This document shows, piece by piece, positions 25,637 to 34,000 of a DNA stretch of 64,000 nucleotides (its first letter is position 1; each line of letters begins with the position of its first letter). A program made the translations under genes and the position numbers. The stretch comes from Flavobacterium gilvum (GTDB lineage Bacteria; Bacteroidota; Bacteroidia; Flavobacteriales; Flavobacteriaceae). The notes under the pieces were generated by a model. It did not search any database and had not been told where the DNA came from. It saw only the letters and a program-made list of their open reading frames with translations. Location: NCBI RefSeq assembly GCF_001761465.1, contig NZ_CP017479.1:2666001-2730000 (forward strand), in the 5' to 3' direction.

Positions 25637-26935
25637 TTATTGTTTATCTCCAATTGTTTCTTTTAATCTTGTTTTCCAATCATCTATTTCAAATTTATCT
25701 ATAATTCGACCTTCTGGATTTATTAAAAAGCAAGTCCTTGAACAAAAATCTTTTCTATAACTATTCTTAATTGTAGGATTATTGTCAGCTATAACAAACG
25801 GCCCATTTAGTTTAAGATTTTTAATGTTTTGTTCTAAAATATTTGGAGAGTTGTCAATTCCAAGAATACTAATTTGCGAACCATAAGCTTCACTTAATTC
25901 TTTAAAATACTCATAACTAGATTTCTCTGACCAACAAGGCGATACATTTGCAAGCAACATATATTTCCTTTTATAATTGCTTGACAAAATTGAATCATTG
26001 TCAATAGTACGGCAATTAAACGTGGGTGCAATAAAACCTACCTGAGTACCAACTTTACTTCCCACATTATTTTCAATTACCAATTTAATAAAGCGACCAT
26101 CATTAGAAACATCATCAAAACGATAATATTTGTTTTCCAATTTTAGATATTCCCCTTGATTTATTTTTTCACCTTCCATAATGGAGTCTTTATAAACTCC
26201 ATTTTGACCAACCAATGCAATTATGGGATTCTCAAAACAAAAACGATAAAAAGGCAATCCGTTAATAACTTGGACTTTGTAAGTGTTTTTGCCAATAGTA
26301 AAGCTTGACTCTAAATGGCGTGAAATTATGAGAGATAACGTATTTGTCTTATTTTCAGCAACAATTACCCAACCAAAATCCTCAACCAATTTTGCCCCAT
26401 TATATATGTTGTACTTAACTTTTATTGGCTTATTCTGAATAGCTATTTTTTTAAGATTTTTATACGACCTAATTGAGTCATCTCTTAAATCTTTGTTGTT
26501 ATTTTCATCGACAATAAAAATTTGATGCCCATTTTGTTCACCTGTCAATACTACAAATGTATTGTCTTTAAGTTTTGGAATATTTGAAGTATCAATTTTT
26601 TGAGGAACATAGCTTTTCAAAAAAGAAGTAAGATATTCTGATTTATTCTTTTTTAAACGACTATACTGAGAAGGCTTAAAATCAATTAATTCATATGCAA
26701 TTCTTATTTTATTAATGTTTTTAGGATACATTATCGAAAAATCATTAAATTTAGAGATATCTGAAAATTCGAGGGGCAGTGCTCCATAACCCATCATTCC
26801 AAAACCTTTTATCTTTTCTGTTTTAAGTAACATTGTATCTTTAAATGATGAAAAAATATTTAATTTTTGAGCTTCTACTGAATACTCAAAGAAAAAAAGA
26901 CATAAAAAAATCAAAATAATCTTAGTGATTGTCAT
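25637..26935 (-). CDS. Secreted protein with C-terminal thioredoxin-like domain lacking CxxC
   Basis: 432 residues with an N-terminal signal peptide (FLCLFFFEYSVEA). Residues 1-290 have no recognised domain. Residues about 290-432 have a redoxin/TlpA-like arrangement: VGFIAPTFNCRTIDN, MLLANVSPCWSEK, and later GPFVIADN and CFLINPEGRIIDKF. The place of the usual WCxxC is taken by VSPCWSE, with only one cysteine, so classical disulfide exchange is unlikely. It resembles the large group of Bacteroidetes TlpA-like envelope proteins of unknown role. It is preceded and followed by AT-rich spacers and appears to be transcribed alone. Confidence 0.7.
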   Translation of the reverse strand: MTITKIILIFLCLFFFEYSVEAQKLNIFSSFKDTMLLKTEKIKGFGMMGYGALPLEFSDISKFNDFSIMYPKNINKIRIAYELIDFKPSQYSRLKKNKSEYLTSFLKSYVPQKIDTSNIPKLKDNTFVVLTGEQNGHQIFIVDENNNKDLRDDSIRSYKNLKKIAIQNKPIKVKYNIYNGAKLVEDFGWVIVAENKTNTLSLIISRHLESSFTIGKNTYKVQVINGLPFYRFCFENPIIALVGQNGVYKDSIMEGEKINQGEYLKLENKYYRFDDVSNDGRFIKLVIENNVGSKVGTQVGFIAPTFNCRTIDNDSILSSNYKRKYMLLANVSPCWSEKSSYEYFKELSEAYGSQISILGIDNSPNILEQNIKNLKLNGPFVIADNNPTIKNSYRKDFCSRTCFLINPEGRIIDKFEIDDWKTRLKETIGDKQ

Positions 26936-27143
26936 TGAAGTGTGTTTTTTATAATGTTTGCCAACTTATTTAATATATGTCATAATCATAACAAATCCCT
27001 CAAATTTAAGGTAAATATGATAACTGTTATATATTCTTTCTTTCAAATATAGAGAATAATACTTATAAAATATTTTTCATTCACTTTAAATCAAAATAAT
27101 TTCAGTTATAAATTCGTATTTTCGTTCGGGATAAAATTTAAAA

Positions 27144-27641
27144 ATGAATAACAGTAAGACTTATACATTTTCGGCAGAAATATTCATAATAGGTGTGAAT
27201 CCGTTTGTTTTTTTGCCTGATGTTGTTTTGGAGTCCATTTTTCGTGATGCGAATAAAAACAAAGGAAAAATCCCTGTCAAAATAAAAATTGAAGGGCACG
27301 AATTTATCCAAACCTTGATAAAATATAGCGGACATTGGCGATTGTACCTAAACACTCCCATGAGAAAAATGGCTAAAAAAGAAGTTGGAGACACAGCCAA
27401 CTTTGAAATCGCTTTTGACCCAGAAGAAAGAGTGATTCCCATGCATCCCAAATTAAGCAAAGCTTTAAAGGAAAATCCAGAAGCACAAAATATATTCGAC
27501 AGTTTGAGGCCTTCGTTACAATTGGAAATCGTTCGGTATATTTCTTTTTTAAAAACAGAAGAATCCATTGATAAAAATGTTTTGAGAGCCGTAAAATTTT
27601 TGCTAGGAAAGGAACGGTTTATCGGGAGAGACAAACCTTAG
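27144..27641 (+). CDS. YdeI/OmpD-associated family protein with DUF1905 domain
   Basis: 165 residues, cytoplasmic. The N-terminal beta-rich DUF1905 domain (about 1-95: FVFLPDVVLESIFRD ... HWRLYLNTPMRK) is followed by an OmdA-type helical tail (HPKLSKALKENPEA, LRPSLQLEIVRYI, RAVKFLLGK). The YdeI-like group has been linked to stress and antimicrobial resistance in enterics, but the biochemical role is unclear. It lies just upstream of the broken yifB. Confidence 0.85.
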   Translation: MNNSKTYTFSAEIFIIGVNPFVFLPDVVLESIFRDANKNKGKIPVKIKIEGHEFIQTLIKYSGHWRLYLNTPMRKMAKKEVGDTANFEIAFDPEERVIPMHPKLSKALKENPEAQNIFDSLRPSLQLEIVRYISFLKTEESIDKNVLRAVKFLLGKERFIGRDKP

Positions 27642-27764
27642 TGTTAATAAACAGAAATAATTATTCTTCAAAAGGTCATAATTAACCACTGATAAGTAAG
27701 AATTTGATTAAATATTTTTGGTTTACTGTAAAATAGTATTTACATTTATTCAAAACTATTTTAT

Positions 27765-28616
27765 ATGTTAATCAAAGTTTACGGAAGTGCCGTTTTTGGA
27801 GTAGAAGCAACCACGATTACTGTCGAGGTAAATATGGACAAGGGAATAGGCTATCATTTGGTCGGGTTGCCAGATAATGCCATAAAGGAAAGCAGTTACC
27901 GAATTGCAGCCGCACTTAAGAATAACGGCTACGAAATGCCCGGTAAAAAAATAATCATCAACATGGCGCCAGCCGATTTGCGTAAGGAAGGTTCAGCCTA
28001 TGATTTAACATTGGCGGTTGGGGTTTTGGTGGCTTCGGGACAAATAAAAACGGATATCTACGAACAATATGTTATCATGGGCGAATTGTCACTTGATGGG
28101 AGTTTGCAACCCATACGTGGTGCTTTGCCGATAGCGATAAAAGCCAAAGAAGAGGGTTTTAAAGGTTTCTTTCTTCCTTTGGCAAATGTAAATGAAGCGG
28201 CAATCGTATCGGGGCTTGATGTTTATGGCATTTCTAATGTGCAGGAAGTGATTGATTTTCTTGAAGGAAAAGGAACTTTGGAACCCACAATTATTGACAC
28301 TAGAGCCGAATTTTATAAAACACTTGATTTCCCCGAATTCGATTTTAGTGACGTAAAAGGACAGGAAAGTATTAAACGATGCATGGAAATTGCGGCAGCT
28401 GGTGGTCATAATATAATTCTCATCGGTCCACCTGGCGCCGGAAAAACAATGCTTGCCAAGCGATTACCGAGTATTTTGCCTCCAATGACGTTGCGTGAAG
28501 CATTGGAAACAACAAAGATTCACAGCGTGGCTGGAAAACTGAAGGAAGTAGGATTGATGAATCAGAGGCCATTTCGTAGTCCGCATCACACTATTTCGAA
28601 TGTAACACTTATATAA
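27765..28616 (+). pseudogene. yifB: Truncated yifB/comM (Mg-chelatase-like AAA ATPase)
   Basis: Only the first 283 codons remain of a gene whose family members are about 500 residues. The N-terminal ChlI-like lobe (1-190) and the Walker A GPPGAGKTMLAKRLP (near 222) are intact. The frame ends just after FRSPHHTISNVTLI, where homologues continue with a glycine-rich VGGG and the LFLDELPEF Walker B. No 3' remnant is visible in this window. The break lies within the AAA module, so the product should be inactive in ATP hydrolysis. YifB (ComM) is a helicase-like factor for natural transformation. Its orthologue is the well-known insertion target of AbaR islands in Acinetobacter. Confidence 0.88.
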
Positions 28617-28650
28617 TGTGTGGATGTGTAAATCTCAATAAAATAGGAAT

Positions 28651-28746
28651 ATGAACAAACAATCAAGATTAATGTATCGAATAATAATGACGGTTGGAAC
28701 GATAATAATAATGGTTCAATTATATTATCTTTATAAAAAAAAATAG
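28651..28746 (+). CDS. Possible 31-residue membrane peptide
   Basis: ATG at 28651 follows an AGGAAT-like ribosome site. The product has a single hydrophobic stretch rich in Ile, Met and Val (IIMTVGTIIIMVQLYYLY) with a Lys tail. It is too short to assign and could be chance. Confidence 0.3.
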   Translation: MNKQSRLMYRIIMTVGTIIIMVQLYYLYKKK

Positions 28747-28774
28747 GGGAATTAATTAATTAAAATAATTACAA

Positions 28775-28978
28775 ATGGATATTTTTATGTTTACAATACC
28801 AGATTCAAAAGAAAAATATAATTCTGAAATAAAAAGACTTGTTATTTCATATCAATGTTATTTTGAAGAAACTCCAACTAAAGACGGATTAGTTTTTTCT
28901 ATTGAGTTTCCAACAATTTCATTAAGAATAAAATTTAAAGAAGAATTAGCTTTAAAATTTCCGTTCTTATATTATTAA
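28775..28978 (+). CDS. Small hypothetical protein
   Basis: 67 residues, soluble, rich in Lys, Glu and Phe (VFSIEFPTISLRIKFKEEL), no motif known to me. It lies between the repeated TTATATAA-TGTGTGG motifs near the yifB break, on the strand of yifB. Confidence 0.4.
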   Translation: MDIFMFTIPDSKEKYNSEIKRLVISYQCYFEETPTKDGLVFSIEFPTISLRIKFKEELALKFPFLYY

Positions 28979-29120
28979 TCTCAAAGTTAATGAATGTGTG
29001 GAGGTGTTAGTCATTGAAAGTAGGGGCTTTAGTATCTCACACTAGGTGCTACAATGTTGCTCTTATATAAAATGTGTGGTAGATGAAATAAATTATAATT
29101 ATTTTAAAATTAGTTAATTA

Positions 29121-29357
29121 CTAAGATGTGGTTCTGTTAGGGAAATGATGTTTTAATATATAAGGAAATGACATCGCTATTAATCCATCTAATGTACCAA
29201 CTAATGCTGTATTTTGCCAAGGGTGCTTTGAACAAATTAAATAAATAACAAATAGAAAACCAATCACAAAACATAATAATACCACTATTGTGATTGTTGC
29301 TTTTAGCTTTATATCATTAAGTTCTCGATATAAATCAACTTGTTTTTGTGTTGCCAT
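29121..29357 (-). CDS. Two-TM small membrane protein (third gene of an unrecognised cassette)
   Basis: 78 residues: a polar start (1-19), hydrophobic helix at 20-42, a short loop (KHPWQN) and a second helix at about 50-67, ending in a basic tail. No family recognised. It overlaps the upstream zinc-ribbon gene by 23 nt, so the two are translationally coupled. The layout is that of small two-helix membrane effectors or holin-like proteins, but this is inference from topology alone. Confidence 0.6.
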   Translation of the reverse strand: MATQKQVDLYRELNDIKLKATITIVVLLCFVIGFLFVIYLICSKHPWQNTALVGTLDGLIAMSFPYILKHHFPNRTTS

Positions 29358-29688
29358 TTTCTATATATTGGTAATATTCTACAATATTTAAGTCTTTTGT
29401 TTTAAATGAAAAATCGGTTTGACCTTCAAGTTCACAAGTTAAACAAGATAAGTCAGTTGGAATTTCTTCTTCATTATCGTAAACTTTGATAATTCTGTTA
29501 CAATTTTCATTTTTACATTCAACTGCGAATTTTTTACGAAATATTCCTTGTCTAACAGCTAGCTTACATAGGAATTTTGCCCAACGTGTAGGTATATTGA
29601 AAAAACTTCTGATATTTTCAATATAGATTCTATCAGGGTCAGTATTTTCAATAATTTGTGCCTGTTTCTCTCTAAAACTTTTAAACAT
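29335..29688 (-). CDS. Zinc-ribbon protein (second gene of an unrecognised cassette)
   Basis: 117 residues. An N-terminal helical part (about 20-55, containing NIPTRWAKFLCKLAVRQG) could be a winged helix or small HTH. Cys58, Cys63 (CKNENC), Cys82 and Cys85 (CLTC) make a plausible zinc ribbon. The C-terminus is acidic. It begins 1 nt after the 289-codon gene ends and overlaps the two-TM gene by 23 nt. Function unknown; it could bind nucleic acid or bridge the other two proteins. Confidence 0.6.
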   Translation of the reverse strand: MFKSFREKQAQIIENTDPDRIYIENIRSFFNIPTRWAKFLCKLAVRQGIFRKKFAVECKNENCNRIIKVYDNEEEIPTDLSCLTCELEGQTDFSFKTKDLNIVEYYQYIENGNTKTS

Positions 29689-29689
29689 A

Positions 29690-30559
29690 TTAATTGTTTG
29701 TAAGTACTAAATCAATTAAATCATTTATGCCATTAAGATATTGGGGGAAAATAGAAAAACTAAAAATTCCTGATGACGGATTAACAATGAAAAAATTAAC
29801 TAAATTCTTTTTTTTCAATATTTTAAATGTCGTGCTACGTAATTGAGTTTTAATTAATTCATTATATACAAGCAACATATCTTTTTTTATTAAGTTGTCT
29901 TCATCCATCACTTCTAGTGATGTAGATTTTGCTTTTTTAAATTGAACTTTTAAAGCATCAATTTCATCATTGTGCCATAATTCTTTTATTCCTTTATTTA
30001 AATCATATTTGAATAAATGAACTGGATTGGCAAAAGGAAATATTCCTTCTAAAATTTTTTCATCATTTATATCACGTGTTGGACTTAGAATTTTATCAGG
30101 TGTAATTGTTGATATATCTCTCTCAAGAATATTAATATGTATAATAAGTATTGTTTTCTTTTTGTGAATTTGAACTGGAACTAGAAAATCAAATGTTTCA
30201 ATTATACCTTTTGTTTTATTAAATCCTTCATACTTAACTGGGATTAATAAATTAAAAATTGAATGAGAATTTGTTACTTTTTCGGTATTAATAAAAGCAG
30301 GATGATTGTTCAACCAATTATCTGCTAAAGCTCCTTTAAATTCATATAAATAAACGTGCTGTTTTAATAATGAAAAATGTTTAAAAACTGTCTTGTAGAT
30401 TATTTTCTTACTATTAGAATTAATAATACTTTTTAGTAATCCAGCTTGTCTTTCTTTACTATCCGTTAGATTAAAAATTACTTTTAATGACTCCACCGAA
30501 AAAGCTTTTAGTAATCTTTTGTCTATTTCGGAAGTACTATTTATATTGGTTACGTTCAT
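29690..30559 (-). CDS. Unrecognised 289-aa protein (first gene of a three-gene cassette)
   Basis: 289 residues, no signal peptide and no clear membrane helix. A helical N-terminus (1-80) is followed by a beta-rich centre (LIPVKYEGF, FDFLVPVQIHKKKTILIIHINI) and a lysine-rich helical C-terminal part. No nucleotide-binding or nuclease motif is evident. It leads a tight operon with the zinc-ribbon protein and the two-TM peptide. The context inside an integrated element makes a defence or element-maintenance role possible, but nothing in the sequence proves it. Confidence 0.6.
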   Translation of the reverse strand: MNVTNINSTSEIDKRLLKAFSVESLKVIFNLTDSKERQAGLLKSIINSNSKKIIYKTVFKHFSLLKQHVYLYEFKGALADNWLNNHPAFINTEKVTNSHSIFNLLIPVKYEGFNKTKGIIETFDFLVPVQIHKKKTILIIHINILERDISTITPDKILSPTRDINDEKILEGIFPFANPVHLFKYDLNKGIKELWHNDEIDALKVQFKKAKSTSLEVMDEDNLIKKDMLLVYNELIKTQLRSTTFKILKKKNLVNFFIVNPSSGIFSFSIFPQYLNGINDLIDLVLTNN

Positions 30560-30949
30560 AAAAATTTGTAAATATTCAATTTTATTTACAATTTTATGAA
30601 AAAATAGTATAAATAAGACAATGCTTACTAAGAAGTTGTAATATTGTTATCAACAATATCTTAGAGGCAATAGTAGAGTTAGTTTTGTAATCTTTTTAAT
30701 TTGGTTAAATTATTTCGAAAATATTTTAGTGTGAGGGGGTTGGAAGCTTTTTCTTTATTGGTTTTTCAGCCGCATTTTTATATAACAAATGTTACACTAA
30801 TTTAATATGTGGTTGTAAAATATGTTATTTATTGATTAAATTTAAATATAATTTATCTTGGTTTAATTAGCTTTGTGTTGTTTGTTACTCAAATAAATAA
30901 AGTAGGAACAAGTTAGAAACCAGCATCATCTTATAAAATTAAATTGATT
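30560..30949. other. Divergent promoter region inside the island
   Basis: About 390 bp between divergent genes. It holds a perfect small dyad ATATTGTT-ATC-AACAATAT at 30641-30659. An AATGTTACACTAATTTAATATGTGG stretch near 30788 loosely recalls the yifB-end motif. No RNA gene recognised. Confidence 0.45.
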
Positions 30950-31831
30950 ATGTTAACATATAATGAACATATAGAATTAAGGGAAAAGTTGGCTAATGAT
31001 GAGATTACATTAGCAGCCGCTAAAGAATTACTTTGGAAAGATAAAACTGAGGGTCAACGTTCATGGCATACGAAAGATTGGAAAGACAGAAGAGTAGATT
31101 TTTTAAAAGATAAATGTGAACTATGTGACAGTACTGATACACTAACAATACAGCACTTATCTCATCCCAAAAAATTCAATGAATATAAAAGTGAGGTAAC
31201 TAAAAAATATGTTCAAATCTACAAAGAATCAGATGATAGCATTGATAAAATTGAATTTATGAAATTTATAAATAGTGATTATGATTATTATCCAATCCTT
31301 TTGTGTCCAAATTGTGAGGGTAGAAATCCTAGCCATAGAGTAAGAAAAAAACCTCAATATAGATGTACAGAATGTAAGCACGAGTTTGATAAACCTAACT
31401 ATAAAACAGAAACGGAGCTGGTGGAAACTTTTTATAAAAATGATGAAGCTATTGAGGTTCGTGATAAATGTTTTGTATCTAAAAAATGGCAAAATCAGTT
31501 TCACTTATCAAGTTTAAAGTATTGGTTTCAAAGAGAAAAGACAACAAATAAAGACATTGATAGCATCGAAAAAGAAGCAATGTTACTTTATTTAGACGAT
31601 AATATAAAATATCTATCCTTTGAAGATACAATTACTGCTTGCAAAAAATGTGCATCTTACGCTGATTTATACAATTTGGAATTATGTCCCAAGTGTAAAA
31701 CACATTACAAAGGTATTCAGTATCCAACCTGTATTCAATGTTTGCCTGATGTTAGGCGAAAATCAGCTTTAGAAGCTATTGAATTTGGAAAGCAATGGGC
31801 AGAAATGCATAGAAACCTTGGAATGGAATAA
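30950..31831 (+). CDS. Cys-rich protein with HNH-like N-terminus
   Basis: 293 residues from the ATG at 30950; a TTG two codons earlier is less likely. Residues about 38-75 read RRVDFLKDKCELC ... TIQHLSHP, the Cys-pair plus His arrangement seen in HNH endonucleases. Further pairs CPNC and CTEC (about 123-146) and CKKC, CPKC and CIQC in the last 80 residues form two more zinc-binding modules. It may be a zinc-dependent nuclease or nucleic-acid-binding protein. The catalytic Asn and His of HNH are not securely placed. It faces away from the three-gene cassette and may be part of the same cargo. Confidence 0.55.
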   Translation: MLTYNEHIELREKLANDEITLAAAKELLWKDKTEGQRSWHTKDWKDRRVDFLKDKCELCDSTDTLTIQHLSHPKKFNEYKSEVTKKYVQIYKESDDSIDKIEFMKFINSDYDYYPILLCPNCEGRNPSHRVRKKPQYRCTECKHEFDKPNYKTETELVETFYKNDEAIEVRDKCFVSKKWQNQFHLSSLKYWFQREKTTNKDIDSIEKEAMLLYLDDNIKYLSFEDTITACKKCASYADLYNLELCPKCKTHYKGIQYPTCIQCLPDVRRKSALEAIEFGKQWAEMHRNLGME

Positions 31832-31969
31832 TATAATTATGTAAAGTAAATGATAGGTGAATGATTAAAGTACTGAGGAAATTCACATCCTCAGTGCCCT
31901 AAAAACATAAATTATCTCATGAATTGTTCATCCATCTTCAATATATTAGATTCTGGAAACCAATCTAAT

Positions 31970-33913
31970 TTAAATTATTTTATATAATAATTGCCAACTA
32001 AACAAATTTTTATCAAACTGGTGCTGATTCTCATTTTTTCTAAAACCATTCATACGAATTGAATTAGGTGCTATTTTACCCCATTCTTCAGTAAATATAG
32101 TTGGAACATAAACTATACATCCATTCAATAATTCAAACTCTATCTTTGAATACTTATTTGTATTTGAAGAATTATAAAATTCTTCATATGTGGATTCATT
32201 AGCCATTTCAAATTCAAATATAAGTTTATTCTTCTCTACTTCTTTTAACTCATTCGCAACTTCAATTTTAATTTCCTTTACCACTTCAATAGCTGGTTCA
32301 GGTTGGATTATTCCATGTTGAATAGATATTGTTTTGTCATTGAATATTTCGTTCTTTAAATCATAATATTTTACTCCATTTTTGAAATCCGCATTCATTT
32401 GTTTCACTAAGTCTTTTACTACGTGCCAATGTCTTTTAACTGTAATTATAGTTTTCTTTAATTCTTCTGCAACTTTAATTTGACTAATTTTTCCATTATT
32501 CACAAAATCCCATTGTTCTATTATTATATATAATTCTGATTGAGTTTTATCTATTTTTCTTTTTCCCATTACTCCACCAATTATTTTATATTTTTCTTCT
32601 CTAGTTAATTTATATTTTGGGTTGAATAGAATTAATCGTTCTTGGTTTTTAAACATTTCAAGTGTATTATTTTCTCTTTTTTTAAGTATAGCATTTACTA
32701 TGCTTATAATTTTTTCTAGTGTATATTTTTCAATGAAATTTTTATTGATTGAATTACCACAAGCTATTAATAATTTGGAATCACAATTTGGATTAAGTAA
32801 TGCATACATAGATAAATTATAATACATAATTATATTTCTTTTACCTGCTGGTATTCTTCTTGGAATAAATGGATTACATATTAATTCTTTGGTGTCAAAA
32901 ACAATATATTTCTTATTATAATTTTCTCCAACAAAATATTCATCAATATTGGAAAATCTTATTTTACTTGATTTTAAAAAAGTATCATTTGTCTGATAAG
33001 TCTTTTCTCTCTCTAAACCCTGCGGGGCTAAAACACTATTAATATTATTATCAAAAGATAATAATTCATTATTAATAATAGTTTCATTATATAAGGCAGA
33101 TGATACTTTTTTATTAATATTTTCATTATATAAGATAGATGATACCTTTTCCATATCATACTGTATAGGGACAGATGATACTTTTTTATTGATATTTTCA
33201 TTATATAAGACAGATGATACTTTTTTATTAAAATCTTCTTTATATAAGACAGATGATACCTTTTCTATAGCTTCAAATACTATATAGTCATAATTAATAT
33301 AAATATTTGGGTCATATGATAATATATTAGGTTGAGTAGGTTTTCTAGCACCTACGTCACTAGATAAACCTAATTCTTTAGAAATAGCATCATAGGAATC
33401 GTAAAAGTTATCAGTAGTTAATCCATTCACTCTAACAAGTATTCCATATCCAGTATTAGATAGAGATTTCCATGCGGCTACTATCAATGGATTGGATAAA
33501 TTAATATTATCATTATTATCAACATCGATATAAATATAACCTGTTGAACCAATAATATTTTCATTAGAAACTTTATGTTTGAATGAAAAATTAAATCTAA
33601 CTGTTGGTAGTGTAATTTTTAAATCTATATATTTTGGATGATTTTTTCCAAGTTTTCTTATAAAAAGTAAGTCAGATAGATTCTTATCTCCATTTTTTAT
33701 TATTGATAGAATTTCATCAAGTGTAAGTAATTTATCAATTGTAGAGCTCTTGCCAAAAGAATGATAAACAAATTTAGTTGTATTATCTAGCGGTGGGGGT
33801 GATGATGATAAGTTTAAATCTTCATCGGTAATGTAATAAGTGTAAATTCCAGTGATATTGACCACCCAATTCCAATTTAAAGTGACCACCTGATTCCAAT
33901 TCAAAATGACCAC
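31970..33913 (-). CDS. BT4734_N/VirE-N-like protein, N-terminus fused to IS21 end
   Basis: 647 codons as read, but the first 19 or so (starting MVILNWNQ) come from the end of IS21. Native sequence begins near GIYTYYITDEDLN. Residues about 60-215 (GYIYIDVDNND, AAWKSLSNTGYGILVRVNG, DVGARKPTQPNILSYDPN) match the BT4734/VirE N-terminal domain found with primases in Bacteroidetes elements. An internal tandem repeat gives five KVSSVLYNENIN-like units (about 219-275). The C-terminal half is lysine-rich with a possible HTH near 475-515. It is probably a truncated replication protein of the element. Whether the chimeric start is used is unknown. Confidence 0.55.
   Translation of the reverse strand: MVILNWNQVVTLNWNWVVNITGIYTYYITDEDLNLSSSPPPLDNTTKFVYHSFGKSSTIDKLLTLDEILSIIKNGDKNLSDLLFIRKLGKNHPKYIDLKITLPTVRFNFSFKHKVSNENIIGSTGYIYIDVDNNDNINLSNPLIVAAWKSLSNTGYGILVRVNGLTTDNFYDSYDAISKELGLSSDVGARKPTQPNILSYDPNIYINYDYIVFEAIEKVSSVLYKEDFNKKVSSVLYNENINKKVSSVPIQYDMEKVSSILYNENINKKVSSALYNETIINNELLSFDNNINSVLAPQGLEREKTYQTNDTFLKSSKIRFSNIDEYFVGENYNKKYIVFDTKELICNPFIPRRIPAGKRNIIMYYNLSMYALLNPNCDSKLLIACGNSINKNFIEKYTLEKIISIVNAILKKRENNTLEMFKNQERLILFNPKYKLTREEKYKIIGGVMGKRKIDKTQSELYIIIEQWDFVNNGKISQIKVAEELKKTIITVKRHWHVVKDLVKQMNADFKNGVKYYDLKNEIFNDKTISIQHGIIQPEPAIEVVKEIKIEVANELKEVEKNKLIFEFEMANESTYEEFYNSSNTNKYSKIEFELLNGCIVYVPTIFTEEWGKIAPNSIRMNGFRKNENQHQFDKNLFSWQLLYKII
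33098..33259. repeat. Five 39-bp in-frame tandem repeats
   Basis: AGATGATAC starts at 33098, 33137, 33173, 33212 and 33251, giving a 39-bp period with one 36-bp unit. The encoded units read KKVSSVLYNENIN with variations. The length is a multiple of three, so the frame is kept when units are gained or lost. Confidence 0.8.
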
Positions 33914-33938
33914 CTAATTCCGGAGCAAAGTGACCACC
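33859..33938 (+). repeat. IS21 left-end transposase-binding repeats
   Basis: TGACCACC at 33859, 33883, 33907 and 33931, an exact 24-bp period. They are inverted relative to the sites at the other end. Multiple spaced binding sites are characteristic of IS21 termini. Confidence 0.85.
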
Positions 33939-34000
33939 CCGTTTTCATAAAAAACTACTTTTTTTCATGCGCTAATTAGTACTCAAATATACTTAAAATA

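Larger units (their letters stand above)
28608..29079 (+). repeat. Repeated TTATATAA(n)TGTGTGG motif after the yifB break
   Basis: CTTATATAATGTGTGG at 28608 coincides with the end of the yifB homology. CTTATATAAAATGTGTGG recurs at 29062-29079, and a shorter AATGTGTGGAGGTGTTA at 28993. The pair brackets two tiny ORFs. This could be a duplicated boundary of a small insertion. Confidence 0.45.

Noticed and set aside
28608..29079. Integron attC site after yifB
   Set aside because: The repeated TGTGTGG motif lacks the paired GTTRRRY/RYYYAAC core, and no integron integrase is present.
31872..31895. ACTGAGGA / TCCTCAGT hairpin as a terminator
   Set aside because: It lies between convergent genes but no T-run follows on either strand, so only a weak hairpin is seen.
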